From the NCBI GenBank assembly GCA_030744095.1, contig JASLRF010000560.1, positions 1-6,799 of the forward strand: a DNA stretch of 6,799 nt. Direction: 5' to 3'. The notes below the pieces were generated by a model. The model was not told the origin of the DNA, made no database searches, and saw nothing but the letters and a program-made list of their open reading frames with translations. The first letter of the stretch is position 1, and the number at the start of each line of letters is the position of its first letter. Positions 5,064 through 6,799 of the stretch are shown piece after piece. This DNA is from Pirellulaceae bacterium. GTDB lineage: Bacteria > Planctomycetota > Planctomycetia > Pirellulales > Pirellulaceae. A program made the translations under genes and the position numbers.

Positions 5064-6799
5064 CTAGTTCGGCGGAAGGTCGATGGCCACTTCAGCGCTA
5101 AATACCAGGAACGGATCACCGCGGCCGATGGTCTCGGCCAGCTTGCCAATCGTCCGTTGCAGGCGTCCCTGAAAGAGAGGTTTCTGTTGGAACGAAATCG
5201 TCACGACCTGGTCCAGATCCAGCATCTCATCGTTCAAACGGATAACCAGCCGGTCGACATCACCCATCTCAACGTCAATCGTCTGTTGCTCCCGCGTCGC
5301 GATCACTTGTGATCTTGCTTTTCGATTTTTCTCATCCACAGCCAACCAATAGAAGCTCGCGTGCGTGACGTCGTCCTGTTTCCAGACGATCTTTTGCGGC
5401 AGAGGATTGCGATTGAAGCCGGCGAGCCATGGTAGCGCGGCCGCATCTTCACGGTCCATCCAATGCCCTTTGTCCGGATAGATCTTGACCTGGTGCCGAT
5501 ATCCTTGTGGGTCTGTCTGTCGCAGGTCAGCGAGTTTCTTTTCCCAGTCGGCAGCGACCTTGTTACGATTGTAGGCGCTGTCGCGGCCACCCATATACAA
5601 CGCGAATCCGATGTTTCGCAGCCCCAGCGGTGACGTTTCGTTCGGGTGACCTGCCATCATCGCTGCGGCGGCCAGGCGGTCGGCCATGCGGGGCGCGAGC
5701 TGAAAGACGCCGTCGCCGCCCGCCGAATAGCCCATGATGTAGACGCGATTCGGATTGACGCCCTCCAAGACGATCAAGTTCTCAATGAGCCGCTCGAACA
5801 TTCCATCGATGTGCGATTGGTGCCAGAGATTCCAGGTGTTGGTAGGTGCTCGAGGAACCAGGTAGATCCCCTCTTCCAATTGATAAAGGCGCTTTTGATT
5901 TTCCCACTGCCGGTCGTTGACGGGCTTGGGCGCACCCCCGCCACCATGCATTGAAATGTAGAGACTCCAGCCGCCCGCTGGCTTCTCACCAAACTTCTTC
6001 AGGAAGAACGGCATTTTCAAGTTGCCATCCTGTAAACTACCCGTCTTCATCTCGGCCGCACGGTCGCGCTGAATCCGTTTTGCATGGTCGTCCCATAAAT
6101 GTTGTTGCGCATGTTTGGCATCGGCCCGTGAAATCGGTGTTGCGGAGAACGGCAGTTCCTTCAAATCAAGGCGTTTGGTGAAATCAACCACCAGATACTC
6201 GTCGAGCGCGCCAATCGCAGCGGCGGACTTTGCCTCATCGACCGGTGTGGTGGCCGGTCGCTGACCAGCGTCAAATTCAAAGGTGAACAGTTTTTCGCCT
6301 GTTGCTGTCTTGATCTTCTTCTTAAGGACCCGATCAGCTGTTCGTACCTCCACGTCAAATTCCTGGTTCTGGTTCAACACACCGGTCAAGTGATCGTTGG
6401 CGTCGAAGCGTTCGTCTTTCGACGTGCCTCGAAACAGCGTCTTTCCGGCTTGCGAAACCGTGATGCTGGCCGCACAGCGATCCATGACAGGTGCGACCAA
6501 CACTCGAAACATGGCGAGTGCCTTCCCGGCGGGAACTTCCTGAACATCTTTCGTGTAGCGATCCGTCACGTTGACAGCAAAGATGTAGTCAATGTCCTTT
6601 CCCCAGGCCAGTGGAAAACGCTGCGGCGTTGGTTTGAAGCTGACCGCATAGATGGCGTGAAGCGGGTGGTCGCGTTGGGCCGTCGTCGCGCGTCCAGCAA
6701 ACCAGGCGCGATCCAGTTGATCGCCCGTTGGTTCCGCCGCACCAGTGAAATGCCAACCATCGTCCCAGATCTCCACCCATGAATGATTACCGCTCTTGT
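5064..6799 (-). CDS. Transglutaminase-like / alpha-beta-hydrolase (PHB-depolymerase-type esterase) fusion, 5' end cut by window
   Basis: The frame is open at the right edge; 577 codons are visible and the true start lies outside. The first residues, KSGNHSWVEIWDDGWHFTGAAEP, match the end of a transglutaminase-like domain: the His of HSWVEIW and an Asp near DDGW are the expected partners of a catalytic Cys that must lie upstream. A middle region of about 230 residues, without a motif I recognise, leads to the hydrolase. The hydrolase has HGGGG (oxyanion-hole loop, codons at about 5948-5934), GYSAGG (nucleophile Ser codon 5726-5724), GGRDSAY (Asp codon 5582-5580) and DKGHWMDRED (His codon 5465-5463). 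This order fits PHB-depolymerase/feruloyl-esterase-like enzymes that cut ester bonds in polymers or their side chains. A C-terminal part of about 110 residues (after LPWLAGFNRNPLP) lacks catalytic motifs and may be a beta-rich accessory domain. The GTG at 6776-6774 lies inside the transglutaminase motif and is not the start. Export is likely for the family but the signal region is not visible. Confidence 0.85.
   Translation of the reverse strand, partial: KSGNHSWVEIWDDGWHFTGAAEPTGDQLDRAWFAGRATTAQRDHPLHAIYAVSFKPTPQRFPLAWGKDIDYIFAVNVTDRYTKDVQEVPAGKALAMFRVLVAPVMDRCAASITVSQAGKTLFRGTSKDERFDANDHLTGVLNQNQEFDVEVRTADRVLKKKIKTATGEKLFTFEFDAGQRPATTPVDEAKSAAAIGALDEYLVVDFTKRLDLKELPFSATPISRADAKHAQQHLWDDHAKRIQRDRAAEMKTGSLQDGNLKMPFFLKKFGEKPAGGWSLYISMHGGGGAPKPVNDRQWENQKRLYQLEEGIYLVPRAPTNTWNLWHQSHIDGMFERLIENLIVLEGVNPNRVYIMGYSAGGDGVFQLAPRMADRLAAAAMMAGHPNETSPLGLRNIGFALYMGGRDSAYNRNKVAADWEKKLADLRQTDPQGYRHQVKIYPDKGHWMDREDAAALPWLAGFNRNPLPQKIVWKQDDVTHASFYWLAVDEKNRKARSQVIATREQQTIDVEMGDVDRLVIRLNDEMLDLDQVVTISFQQKPLFQGRLQRTIGKLAETIGRGDPFLVFSAEVAIDLPPN

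Noticed and set aside
6589..6780. ATG at 6780 as the start of a separate short minus-strand gene
   Set aside because: It lies in another frame inside the hydrolase fusion gene, whose frame continues to the window edge with a clear transglutaminase-like motif.

Overview
The window looks like a piece of a planctomycete chromosome, most likely from the Pirellulaceae-type lineages. The evidence is the combination of a DUF1559 protein (pilin-like N-terminus plus an H-X9-DG C-terminal motif), a Tat-exported DUF1501 protein, a tiny lipoprotein gene directly upstream of the DUF1559 gene, and moderately GC-rich DNA. All six genes I can support lie on the minus strand, so the window reads biologically from right to left. 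No RNA gene, CRISPR array, transposase or phage gene was seen.

Right part (5064-6799): a large gene, open at the right edge. It encodes the tail of a transglutaminase-like domain, a middle region, and a complete alpha/beta-hydrolase (esterase / PHB-depolymerase type) with a visible Ser-Asp-His set and a C-terminal extension. Next comes a 493-bp gene-free stretch (4571-5063). It contains a 193-bp element bounded by perfect 17-bp terminal inverted repeats, which encloses two inverted REP-like hairpin units. Left of the element lies a candidate promoter for the following genes.

Centre (756-4570): four co-directional genes that probably form an operon. They are a 54-aa lipoprotein, a DUF1559 pseudopilin-like protein, a Tat-exported DUF1501 protein (alkaline phosphatase/sulfatase fold), and a secreted endonuclease/exonuclease/phosphatase (EEP) family protein. 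The last two abut exactly (TAAATG). All four products appear to be exported or membrane-anchored, so the operon probably acts at or outside the cytoplasmic membrane, perhaps in surface-substrate or phosphoester degradation. That role is inference.

Left part (1-755): a glucose 1-dehydrogenase-like zinc dehydrogenase, cut by the left edge and preceded by a good extended -10 promoter candidate. It has Asp where the usual catalytic-zinc Cys sits, and its structural-zinc loop has no cysteines.

Nothing here is a clear new defence or mobile system. The most unusual items are the nested inverted-repeat element, the transglutaminase-hydrolase fusion, the all-exported operon and the cysteine-free dehydrogenase.
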